From the NCBI RefSeq assembly GCF_005869225.1, contig NZ_SWFP01000023.1, positions 1 to 33,678 of the forward strand: 33,678 nucleotides of DNA, written 5' to 3'. Made by a program: the position numbers and the translations under genes. Below are positions 26,065-33,678 of the stretch, one piece after another. How positions within the stretch are numbered: position 1 is the stretch's first letter; each line of letters opens with the position of its first letter. Source of the stretch: Dyadobacter bucti. GTDB lineage: Bacteria; Bacteroidota; Bacteroidia; Cytophagales; Spirosomataceae. The notes below the pieces were generated by a model. The model was not told the DNA's origin. It ran no database searches and saw nothing but the letters and a program-made list of their open reading frames with translations.

Positions 26065-27750
26065 ATGCACCATCTTCTATGCACCGCCATTGCGGCGTTT
26101 TGGCTTTTGGCCAGTTCATTAGCCGCGGCGCAGACTACCACTATGACCAACCCGATTTTGACCGGCTTCTATCCTGATCCCAGCGTGGTTCAGGTTGGGA
26201 CGGATTACTATCTGGTGAATTCTACCTTCTCGTATTTTCCTGGCATTCCGGTTTTTCACAGCAAGGATTTGAAAAACTGGAAGCAGGTCGGCAATGTGAT
26301 CGACCGCGCTACGCAAATGGATTTTATGGGGGAGAAGTTGACGCGGGGTTTGTTTGCGCCTGCGATCAGTTATCATAACGGGACGTTTTATGTGAGCTGC
26401 ACGGACATTGATCACGACGGAAATTTTATTGTTACGGCTAAAAATCCGGCTGGTCCGTGGAGTAATCCAGTGCGTGTTCCGCAGGTGCGCGGCATTGATC
26501 CTTCGCTGTATTTCGACGATGACAACAAGGCTTACATCATTTATAACAGCGATGCTCCCGACCGGAAGCCGCTTTATTCCGGCCACCGCACCATTCGCAT
26601 TTATGAGCTGGACCCGACTACTTTGAACGTTATCGGAGAAGAAAAGCAGCTGGTCAATGGCGGGGTCGATCTGAGCAAAAAGCCTGTCTGGATCGAAGCA
26701 CCGCACATTATGAAAAGAAATGGCTGGTACTATCTGTACGCGGCAGAAGGCGGCACTTCGGTGAACCACACGGAGGTGGTGTTCCGGAGCAAGTCAGTTT
26801 GGGGACCTTTTGTTCCCTACGAAAACAACCCGATCCTGACGCAAATGGGCTTGCCGGAGGATAGGAAAGACCCGATCACTTCCGCTGGTCACGCGCAGTT
26901 TGTCGACGGTCCCGATGGAAAGACTTATGCGATTTTTCTGGCAGTGCGCCCGTACGAAGGGAATTTTTACAACACAGGCCGCGAGACATTTATAGCGCCG
27001 GTGGAGTGGAAAGACGACTGGCCGATTATCAATCCCAACAGCAAGGAGATCAAATACGAATACACAGTCAATTACAAGGAAGTTAAGCAAAAAGATGCGC
27101 TGCCACAGGCGGGGAATTTTGATTATACACTGACATTCGAAAAAAGCCTTGATCCGTCGTTTTTGTTCATGCGCACGATCGACAGTTCTTCATTTTCAAT
27201 GGCTAAAAAATCCGGTCTGACCATGAAGGTGAAACCCGAAACGGTGATGGAAATGGGCAATCCTTCCTTTATCGGTAAGCGCCAGCAGCATTTGTATTGC
27301 ACCGCTGAAACCGAAATTACTTTTTCTGCCAAATCGGAAAAGGAAAAAGCCGGACTGACCATTCTGCAAGATGAGTCTCATTTTTATTTCATTGCCAAAT
27401 CCATTGAAAAAGGTAGGCCGGTTATTCAGCTTTATAAAGCCGGCGCGGATAAAAAGAACATGGAAGTGCTCGCAGCAACGCCGCTTTCAGACTCTTCAAA
27501 GCCCGTTAAGCTGCGCATTACGGCGGCTGGGGACACATATAGTTTTTATTTTTCAACGGGTTCCAAATGGGAATTGCTGAAAGATAAAGTCGATGGGAAA
27601 TTTTTGAGTACGCAGGTTGCGGGAGGTTTTATCGGCTGTTTGTTTGGAATGTACGCTACATCTTCCGGTGAGCAGGGAAGTAATTCGGCTTTATTTAAAT
27701 ACCTCAAATACAGCGGTAATGATCCGATGTTTAAGCGCGTTTCCAATTAA
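26065..27750 (+). CDS. GH43 beta-xylosidase / alpha-L-arabinofuranosidase
   Basis: I prefer the ATG at 26065 (signal MHHLLCTAIAAFWLLASSLAAAQ); an in-frame GTG at 26059 is also possible. The 561-residue protein begins with the GH43 five-bladed propeller. The triad is visible: catalytic base Asp38 in GFYPDPS, pKa-modulating Asp145 in RGIDPSLYFDDD, and acid Glu211 in WIEAPHIM. NSTFSYFPGIPVFHSKDL is typical of the xylosidase/arabinofuranosidase subfamilies (GH43_11/12-like; the exact one is not settled). The second half (about residues 355-555) is the beta-sandwich GH43_C2 domain that shapes the active site in such enzymes. Periplasmic action on xylo- or arabinoxylo-oligosaccharides is expected. 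Confidence 0.92.
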   Translation: MHHLLCTAIAAFWLLASSLAAAQTTTMTNPILTGFYPDPSVVQVGTDYYLVNSTFSYFPGIPVFHSKDLKNWKQVGNVIDRATQMDFMGEKLTRGLFAPAISYHNGTFYVSCTDIDHDGNFIVTAKNPAGPWSNPVRVPQVRGIDPSLYFDDDNKAYIIYNSDAPDRKPLYSGHRTIRIYELDPTTLNVIGEEKQLVNGGVDLSKKPVWIEAPHIMKRNGWYYLYAAEGGTSVNHTEVVFRSKSVWGPFVPYENNPILTQMGLPEDRKDPITSAGHAQFVDGPDGKTYAIFLAVRPYEGNFYNTGRETFIAPVEWKDDWPIINPNSKEIKYEYTVNYKEVKQKDALPQAGNFDYTLTFEKSLDPSFLFMRTIDSSSFSMAKKSGLTMKVKPETVMEMGNPSFIGKRQQHLYCTAETEITFSAKSEKEKAGLTILQDESHFYFIAKSIEKGRPVIQLYKAGADKKNMEVLAATPLSDSSKPVKLRITAAGDTYSFYFSTGSKWELLKDKVDGKFLSTQVAGGFIGCLFGMYATSSGEQGSNSALFKYLKYSGNDPMFKRVSN

Positions 27751-27756
27751 ATGATG

Positions 27757-28002
27757 GAATTATTAAAAAGAATGCGGTTAAACTGTTATTGGCGCTTTTG
27801 ATGTCCTTTTCATCCATTGCGCAAACTGCTAAAAAGTCTGGATGGAAAATTCTGGAAGCCAATTGGCGGGCCTTTGAAAATGTCGTACACAATTCCGCAT
27901 TTTATGGGATACCGTTTTAGTCTGTTCAATTATGCCACGAAAGAGGCCGGCGGCTATGCAGATTTTGACTATTTCCGTATTACGGATGCTATATCAGATT
28001 AA
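27757..28002 (+). pseudogene. Collapsed GH43-type gene: signal peptide joined to last ~55 residues
   Basis: The region codes in one frame for a signal-peptide-like IIKKNAVKLLLALLMSFSSIAQ (about 27760-27825). In the next frame, from 27835, it codes for LDGKFWKPIGGPL, PHFMGYRFSLFNYATKEAGG and DFDYFRI, which is the typical C-terminal strand set of GH43 beta-sandwich domains. The catalytic domain is missing and the frames do not match, so a second GH43 gene of the operon has lost its centre by deletion. No start codon lies directly before the signal peptide in its frame. The C-terminal part differs from that of the intact GH43 just upstream, so it is not a simple duplicate of it. Confidence 0.7.
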
Positions 28003-28059
28003 AAACCAGTGTCCCCGCATTCAAAAAAAACGCGAAAAATTGTGACGACGCATTCATTG

Positions 28060-29994
28060 ATGAACATTTTACGAATTGTATCGGGGCTGATTTTACTGCC
28101 CAACATGCTGTTCGCGCAAGTCCGCTTGCCGAAGCTTGTCTCGGATAATATGGTCTTGCAACGCGACGAGCCGATTACGATTTGGGGCTGGGCTGCGCCT
28201 AAGGAAAAGGTGACTGTCACATTCAAAAATAAAACTTACCGTGCCGTAGCCAATGTGGATAGTAGCTGGAAAATGCAGTTGCCTGCACATCCCGCAGGCA
28301 CCGGATTTGATATGACAATCAAAAGCAAAAACCAGGTTCAGATCCGGAATATCGCATTCGGTGACGTGTGGCTGTGCAGCGGCCAGAGCAATATGGTGAT
28401 CAACATGGAGCGTGTCAAGGAGCGGTTTCCTGAGGACATTGCGTCAGCTGACTATCCCGAAATCCGTAACTTTTTTATCCCTACTAAAACAGACCTGAAT
28501 GGCCCGAAGCAGGATTTGCCGCCATCGCAATGGAAAGCTGCCACTGCGGCCGACATTCTTAGTTTTGGTGCGGTTTCCTACTTTTTCGCGCGGGATCTTT
28601 ACGAGCAATACCACGTTCCGATCGGCATTATCAACAGCTCGGTAGGAGGGACGCCCATTGAGGCCTGGATCAGCGAAAAGGGTTACCGTGATTTTGGCGA
28701 CATTCAAAAGGTGATCAGCCAAAATAAGGATACGAGCTATGCGAATGCGCATGCATTCAGACCACCGACTTCAAAATCTTTCAAACCGGAAAACAAAGAT
28801 GTCGGATTGGAGGAACACTGGGAGCGCGAGGATTACAAGCCGAAAGGCTGGCGGAATTTCAACATTCCCGGTTATTGGGAAGATCAGGGATTGCGGGAGC
28901 TGGACGGCGTGGTTTGGTTCAGAAAGGAATTGGAGGTGCCTGCCAGCTGGGACGGAAAGCCGGTGAAGCTTTTCATGGGCCGTATTGTGGATGCCGACGA
29001 AGTGTTTGTGAATGGTAAAAGGATCGGTGGAACAGCCTATCAATATCCGCCACGCAGGTATCAGATTCCGGAAGGACTTTTGAAAGCAGGTAAAAACACA
29101 TTTGTGATCCGGGTGACCAACCAGGCCGGCAAAGGCGGTTTTGTACCTGATAAACCTTATTTCATGGCATTGGGCGAGGAGCAGATTGATCTCAAAGGAA
29201 CCTGGCAGTACAAAGTCGGCCGGGTAGATGAGCCGATAAAAATTTCTGAGGGAAACAGGCCGCTTATTGCTCAGAACCAACCCACTGCTTTGTATAATGC
29301 CATGATCGCGCCCGCATTGCCAATGAAATTGAAGGGGTTTGTGTGGTATCAGGGAGAGTCCAATGTGGGGAATGCAAAGGATTATTACGGTTTGATGCCT
29401 GCATTAATTAATGACTGGCGCGGACTTTGGAAGAATAAAAACCTGCCGTTTCTGGTGGTGCAACTGCCCAATTTCCAGGACATCAGTTACCGGCCTGTCG
29501 AAAGCGACCTCGCGGTACTTAGGGAAGCACAAAACAGGGCGCTCACATTAAAAAACACGGCTGTGGCCGTCACATTGGATCTGGGCGAGTGGAACGACAT
29601 TCACCCGCTCAACAAAAAAGACATTGGAAAAAGACTGGCGCTTTCAGCCAGAAATCTGGCATATCATGATGAAAACGTAGTGTACAGCGGCCCGCGTTTC
29701 ATCTCACAAAGTATAAACGGCAACAAAATCCTACTCACATTCAGTGACGTAGCGGACGGAATCAAGTCGGCCGACGATGAGGATTTGCGCTGGTTTGCGA
29801 TCGCGGGGGAGGACAAACGTTTCGTGTGGGCAAAGGCAAGGATAATGGGCAAAAACCAGATCGAACTATCCAGCGACGCGGTGAAAAGTCCGAAATACGT
29901 ACGCTATGCCTGGCAGGATAATCCGGAGGGGATCAATTTTTACAATTCCGCCGGTCTGCCTGCCTCACCCTTCCGCACCGATGGAGAATTTTGA
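28060..29994 (+). CDS. SGNH acetyl esterase of the sialate O-acetylesterase (SASA/CE20-like) type
   Basis: The ATG at 28060 gives a clean signal peptide (MNILRIVSGLILLPNMLFAQ); a GTG at 28009 would add 17 residues. The 644-residue protein has the SASA pattern: WLCSGQSNM with nucleophile Ser110, INSSVGGTPIEAW (about 191-203), VWYQGESN (about 428-435) and EWNDIHPLNK with Asp513 and His515. Between blocks two and three lies an inserted jelly-roll module (about 253-372; WFRKELEVP, DEVFVNGKRIGG, NTFVIRVTN) like those of GH2 N-terminal domains. In a xylan locus such nested SGNH proteins act as acetylxylan esterases (CE20), which is more likely here than sialic-acid chemistry, as no sialic-acid genes are present. 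Substrate is inference. Confidence 0.88.
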   Translation: MNILRIVSGLILLPNMLFAQVRLPKLVSDNMVLQRDEPITIWGWAAPKEKVTVTFKNKTYRAVANVDSSWKMQLPAHPAGTGFDMTIKSKNQVQIRNIAFGDVWLCSGQSNMVINMERVKERFPEDIASADYPEIRNFFIPTKTDLNGPKQDLPPSQWKAATAADILSFGAVSYFFARDLYEQYHVPIGIINSSVGGTPIEAWISEKGYRDFGDIQKVISQNKDTSYANAHAFRPPTSKSFKPENKDVGLEEHWEREDYKPKGWRNFNIPGYWEDQGLRELDGVVWFRKELEVPASWDGKPVKLFMGRIVDADEVFVNGKRIGGTAYQYPPRRYQIPEGLLKAGKNTFVIRVTNQAGKGGFVPDKPYFMALGEEQIDLKGTWQYKVGRVDEPIKISEGNRPLIAQNQPTALYNAMIAPALPMKLKGFVWYQGESNVGNAKDYYGLMPALINDWRGLWKNKNLPFLVVQLPNFQDISYRPVESDLAVLREAQNRALTLKNTAVAVTLDLGEWNDIHPLNKKDIGKRLALSARNLAYHDENVVYSGPRFISQSINGNKILLTFSDVADGIKSADDEDLRWFAIAGEDKRFVWAKARIMGKNQIELSSDAVKSPKYVRYAWQDNPEGINFYNSAGLPASPFRTDGEF

Positions 29995-30014
29995 ATGACA
30001 ATTAATCTTGAATC

Positions 30015-32147
30015 ATGATTAGACCATTAATGTTAAGCCTTTTCAGCTTCCTGCTCACCTGCATGACCACATTCGCGAGCAGCGCCATCGCGTCGGATGG
30101 TGACGACGGTTACAGGCTATGGCTTAAATACGAACCGGTGACGAGCGCCGCCGTAAAGGCGGAGTATCTGAAATATGCTTCATTCATATCGAACGCTGAA
30201 AAAGGTGAAATCACAGGCAGCGCATTGAAAGAGCTGCAAAAAGGCATGAAGCAGCTCATTGGTAAGGATGTTCCGGCGGTTGCTATGGCTGGGAGCCGAA
30301 CCGGCGGGATAGTATTTTCGCTGGAACCTGCCACCGGCGATGCTCCGGCGCAGGAAGGTTACCAGATTCAGCTGGCTTCTGGAAACATTGTGATCAGCGC
30401 GCAGTCGGAGCGCGGCATTTTGTACGGTACTTTCGCGCTGCTCCGGCATTTGCAAATGCAGCAGCCGGTGAAAAATCTCAGCGGTTCCAGCGCACCGAAA
30501 ATCCGTTATCGGATGCTCAACCATTGGGATAATACCGACGGGACTATCGAGCGCGGTTATGCGGGCGGTTCGCTTTGGAAATGGTATGAACTACCCGAGC
30601 GCGTGGATCCCCGCTATGAGGATTATGCCCGGGCCAATGCTTCGCTGGGCATTAATGGGACTGTCCTGAACAATGTGAATGCCAGCGCGCGGTTTATGTC
30701 GCAGGAATACATCGGCAAGGTCGCGGCGATTGCCAATGTGCTGCGGAAATATGGGATTAAGACGTATCTATCAGTCTACTTTGCTGCGCCTAAAACGCTT
30801 GGCGGACTGGCTACCTCTGATCCTCTGGACCCGAAAGTGCGTGCCTGGTGGACTGATAAGGTCGCGGAGATTTATAAAACGATTCCTGATTTTGGCGGAT
30901 TTTTGGTCAAAGCGAATTCGGAGGGTGAGCCGGGACCGCAGGATTACGGGCGTACACACGCAGACGGTGCCAATATGCTGGCCGAAGCATTTAAGCCTTA
31001 TGAAGGCATTGTGGTATGGCGCGCATTTGTGTACAAAGCAGATCCGAATGCCGATCGTTTCAAAGCTGCTTATGAAGAATTTGTGCCGCTCGATGGTAAG
31101 TTTGATCCCAAAGTGATTGTACAGGTAAAAAATGGCCCAATCGATTTCCAGCCACGCGAGCCATTTTCGCCTTTATTCGGCAATATGCCCAAGACGCCAC
31201 TGGGAATGGAATTTCAGATCACGCAGGAATACCTCGGTTTTACCACGCATGCGGTGTACGAGGCGCCGATTTTTAAGGAATGTCTGGATGCGGATACCTG
31301 GGTCAATGGGCAGGGATCGACGGTTGCGAAGGTCATCGACGGCAGTTTGCACAACTATGACCGCACCTTAATGGCTGGCGTAGCCAACACGGGCAGCGAC
31401 CGGAACTGGACCGGCCACCCGCTGGCGCAGGCCAATTGGTATGCATTCGGCCGCCTCGCGTGGGATCATCAGTTGAGTTCTGAGCAGATTGCCTCTGAAT
31501 GGACGCAGCTCACATTGACGCGCAATCAGAAATCAAGCGAACACATTACCAAAATAATGCTTCGTTCCCGCGAAATTTACGTCGACTACAATACGCCGCT
31601 CGGCTTGTCGCGTCCCTGGATGGGCGTGCATTTTGCCCCCGAACCCTGGCAGAGTCGCGGCGCCCGCCCTGACTGGACCGCCACTTACTACCACCGCGCC
31701 GACTCGGCCGGGTTAGGTTTTGACCGGACCGCATCCGGAAGCAATGCATTAGCGCAATACAGGCCGCAGGTGCGCGCACAGTGGCTGAATCCGGACCAAA
31801 CTCCGCTGCCTTATCTGCTTTGGTTTCACCACTTAAGCTGGAATAAAAAGCTGAGCAGCGGCCGCACGCTCTGGGACGAGCTCTGTCATCGTTTGTACTC
31901 GGGTGCAGACTCGGTATCGTGGATGCAGCAGCAGTGGGATTTTGCCAAAAGCGACCTCGACCCAAGGGTGTTTGCTGACGTCGCCGGAAGGTTGCAAGTG
32001 CAGCGCCGGGAAGCGATCTGGTGGCGCGATGCGTGGCTTTTATATCTCCAAACCTTTTCCCGCCAGCCCGTTCCCAAAGGTCTGACGCCGCCTGAGCGGA
32101 CTTTAGAGGAGGTGAAGAAATCGGTGAATATCTATCTGATGCGGTAG
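30015..32147 (+). CDS. GH67 alpha-glucuronidase
   Basis: The 710-residue protein has a signal peptide (to about residue 26), the GH67 N-terminal alpha/beta domain (about 30-155) and the TIM-barrel core with LNHWDNTDGTIERGYAG (168-184). The catalytic residues are visible: acid Glu303 in NSEGEPGP, and the Asp377/Glu405 pair in KNGPIDFQPREP and QITQEYLGF. Their spacings (74 and 28 residues) agree with those of the characterised Cellvibrio enzyme (Glu292, Asp365, Glu393, from memory). A helical C-terminal domain follows. The enzyme removes 4-O-methyl-D-glucuronic acid from the non-reducing terminal xylose of aldobiouronic-type xylo-oligosaccharides. It therefore acts on products of an endoxylanase, probably in the periplasm. 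No endoxylanase is in the window. Confidence 0.95.
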   Translation: MIRPLMLSLFSFLLTCMTTFASSAIASDGDDGYRLWLKYEPVTSAAVKAEYLKYASFISNAEKGEITGSALKELQKGMKQLIGKDVPAVAMAGSRTGGIVFSLEPATGDAPAQEGYQIQLASGNIVISAQSERGILYGTFALLRHLQMQQPVKNLSGSSAPKIRYRMLNHWDNTDGTIERGYAGGSLWKWYELPERVDPRYEDYARANASLGINGTVLNNVNASARFMSQEYIGKVAAIANVLRKYGIKTYLSVYFAAPKTLGGLATSDPLDPKVRAWWTDKVAEIYKTIPDFGGFLVKANSEGEPGPQDYGRTHADGANMLAEAFKPYEGIVVWRAFVYKADPNADRFKAAYEEFVPLDGKFDPKVIVQVKNGPIDFQPREPFSPLFGNMPKTPLGMEFQITQEYLGFTTHAVYEAPIFKECLDADTWVNGQGSTVAKVIDGSLHNYDRTLMAGVANTGSDRNWTGHPLAQANWYAFGRLAWDHQLSSEQIASEWTQLTLTRNQKSSEHITKIMLRSREIYVDYNTPLGLSRPWMGVHFAPEPWQSRGARPDWTATYYHRADSAGLGFDRTASGSNALAQYRPQVRAQWLNPDQTPLPYLLWFHHLSWNKKLSSGRTLWDELCHRLYSGADSVSWMQQQWDFAKSDLDPRVFADVAGRLQVQRREAIWWRDAWLLYLQTFSRQPVPKGLTPPERTLEEVKKSVNIYLMR

Positions 32148-32186
32148 GAATGTAGTCCTCCTTTTATTCTTTAAAACAACTTATCA

Positions 32187-33554
32187 ATGAAAGAGTTAAA
32201 GTCGCTGGATTACATTATTTTCTTTATCTATTTCATCATTGTGGCCGTGTACGGTTACTGGATTTACAACCGGAAGAAAAGCGCAGCCGCCTCGACCAAA
32301 GACTTTTTCCTGGCCGAAGGATCGCTGACGTGGTGGGCTATCGGGGCGTCGCTGATCGCGTCTAATATTTCTGCTGAGCAGTTTATCGGAATGTCGGGAA
32401 ATGGATTTTCGATGGGCCTTGCGATTTCCAGCTATGAATGGATGGCGGCGGCGACACTGGTGATCGTGGCTCTGTTTTTCATGCCGATCTATTTGAAAAA
32501 CAACATTTTTACGATGCCGCAATTCCTTAGTCAGCGCTACAATCCCACGGTGAGCCTGATCATGGCGATTTTTTGGCTGGGGTTATATATTCTGGTCAAT
32601 CTGACGTCGATCCTGTATCTGGGCGCACTCGCGGTATCGGGTATTTCGGGGCTTGATTTTGACCTGTGTATGTGGGGCCTGGCGATTTTCTCCATCGTAA
32701 TCACGATCGGCGGTATGAAGGTAATCGGCTTCACCGACGTGATTCAGGTCTTTTTCCTGATCATCGGCGGACTTGCCACGAGCTACATTGCCATTAACCT
32801 GGTCTCTGACAATTTTGATACGACCGGTCTGATGAATGGACTGAAAATGATGCGCGAGAATCACGGCGACCACTTTAAAATGATCCTCGGCAAAGATAAC
32901 CCGCATTACATGGAGCTGCCCGGACTCACGGTTTTGCTCGGCGGGATGTGGATCGTGAACCTGAATTATTGGGGCTGCAACCAGTACATTACCCAGCGCG
33001 CACTCGGCGCAGACTTGAAAACCGCCCGGAACGGACTGCTTTTTGCGGCTTTCCTCAAACTCCTGATGCCGGTGATCGTAGTGCTGCCGGGAATCGCTGC
33101 CTACACACTTTATAACCAGGGTCTTTTCCAGCAGGAAATGACCGAAAATGGCGTGATCGTAGCTGATAAAGCTTATCCTGTGCTGCTGAATCTGTTACCC
33201 GCGGGATTGAAAGGACTTTCCTTCGCCGCATTAACCGCCGCCATCGTGGCTTCGCTGGCAGGAAAAGCGAACAGTATTTCCACCATTTTCACGCTCGATA
33301 TCTTCAAAATATACATTGGGAAAAACAAGTCGGAAGCGCAGCTCGTCGGCATTGGCCGGATCGTGATCGTGGTTTCAATGATCCTTGCGATTGTGGTTTC
33401 GCCTTACATGGGGATTGATAAGGCGGGAGGTTTTCAGTTTATCCAGCAAATGACAGGCTTGCTTTCGCCGGGTATTTTCGCCTCGTTTATCATGGGTTTT
33501 TTCTGGAAACGCAGCAATTCGGCCGGTGCCTTGTTCGCAATCGTGGGTGGTTGA
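32187..33554 (+). pseudogene. Sodium/solute symporter (SSS/SGLT-like), interrupted by an insertion sequence
   Basis: The first 455 residues are a clear SSS-family transporter. The N-terminal helix LDYIIFFIYFIIVAVYGYWIY is followed by the family motif TWWAIGASLIASNISAEQFIGMSG (about 48-71) and about eleven further hydrophobic helices, reaching GIFASFIMGFFWKRSNSAGALFAIVGG. SGLT-like relatives in Bacteroidota run to roughly 520-560 residues and continue with more helices here. Instead TGA occurs at 33552-33554, where a foreign sequence begins whose minus strand encodes a transposase tail. The missing last helices make function unlikely. When intact it would import xylose, glucuronate or short acidic xylo-oligosaccharides across the inner membrane (inference from context). 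Confidence 0.85.
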
Positions 33555-33678
33555 CGTGGTTCCCTTTTGGTTTACACTTTTGCGGGTTAGTAAATATTTA
33601 AAAACTTCAATTCTTATCCAGTTTGTCGGTAATATTCGGCTTCAAAAGCTGCTGGATTTAAATAGTTCAAAGAGGAAT
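33552..33678 (-). mobile_element. Edge of an IS3-family element inserted in the symporter gene
   Basis: Symporter coding similarity stops at 33551, and TGACGTGG starts a sequence unlike it. IS3-family ends normally begin with TG, which fits a boundary at 33552 (the stop codon of the broken symporter would then be supplied by the element). The rest runs out of the window. The exact end and target duplication cannot be checked because the other end is not included. Confidence 0.65.
33614..33678 (-). CDS. C-terminal tail of an IS3-family transposase (orfB), partial
   Basis: Read on the minus strand, the edge encodes SSLNYLNPAAFEAEYYRQTG followed by TAA at 33616-33614. The 'SxLxYLxPxxFE' pattern is the characteristic end of IS3-group OrfB proteins. 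Only 21 codons are in the window. It differs from the transposase tail at 1-94, so a different element is involved. About 60 bases lie between its stop and the presumed element end at 33552. Confidence 0.7.
   Translation of the reverse strand, partial: SSLNYLNPAAFEAEYYRQTG

Noticed and set aside
1..33678. CRISPR array, tRNA/rRNA genes, prophage or integron attachment sites
   Set aside because: No regularly spaced repeats, no clover-leaf with TTCGANTC-type arm, no phage structural or integrase genes were seen on either strand.

Overview
The window reads as a chromosomal segment of a Bacteroidota bacterium, probably of the Cytophagales (Dyadobacter/Spirosoma-like; this genus guess is inference). 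The main reasons are a SusC/SusD pair, a hybrid two-component regulator with a periplasmic beta-propeller sensor, a Na+/solute symporter inside a glycan locus, many lipoproteins with loose lipoboxes, and IS66 and IS3 remnants of the kind common in that phylum.

The right half (about 16251-33554) is a polysaccharide utilisation locus for glucuronoxylan or acidic xylo-oligosaccharides. A minus-strand hybrid sensor/AraC regulator (16251-20369) is divergent from a plus-strand run: SusC transporter, SusD lipoprotein, a dispersed-repeat hairpin, GH43 xylosidase/arabinofuranosidase, a collapsed GH43 remnant, an SGNH (SASA/CE20-like) acetyl esterase, GH67 alpha-glucuronidase and an SSS symporter. The logic is outer-membrane capture and import by SusCD, then periplasmic removal of acetyl, 4-O-methyl-glucuronosyl and xylosyl/arabinosyl groups, then inner-membrane uptake. 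The symporter is broken at codon 455, where an IS3-family element, read on the minus strand and leaving the window, begins.

The left half (1-16250) looks visibly more AT-rich and is an accessory region littered with decayed mobile DNA: an IS3-type transposase tail (1-94), an IS66 remnant (2917-3324) and an IS3 remnant (8563-about 9182). Between them lie genes almost all of which encode exported proteins. One is a tight three-gene operon (552-2636) ending in a lipoprotein with a HEYAH zinc-peptidase motif. Three further secreted proteins of unknown function follow (3680-7991). A minus-strand operon (12880-10033) encodes a secreted helical/coiled-coil protein, a papain-family cysteine peptidase and a chagasin-type (I42) inhibitor of such peptidases. 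A separate lipoprotein lies at 9238-9765.

Between the two halves sit a CHAT-domain cysteine peptidase that has lost its usual N-terminal TPR region (14148-15347) and a frameshifted, truncated LytS-type sensor kinase pseudogene (15665-16250). The pseudogene stops exactly at the end of the regulator gene, which marks a likely rearrangement boundary. No tRNA, rRNA or CRISPR array was seen. The most interesting candidate system is the peptidase/inhibitor/helical-protein operon. The most concrete structural finding is the IS-interrupted xylan locus.
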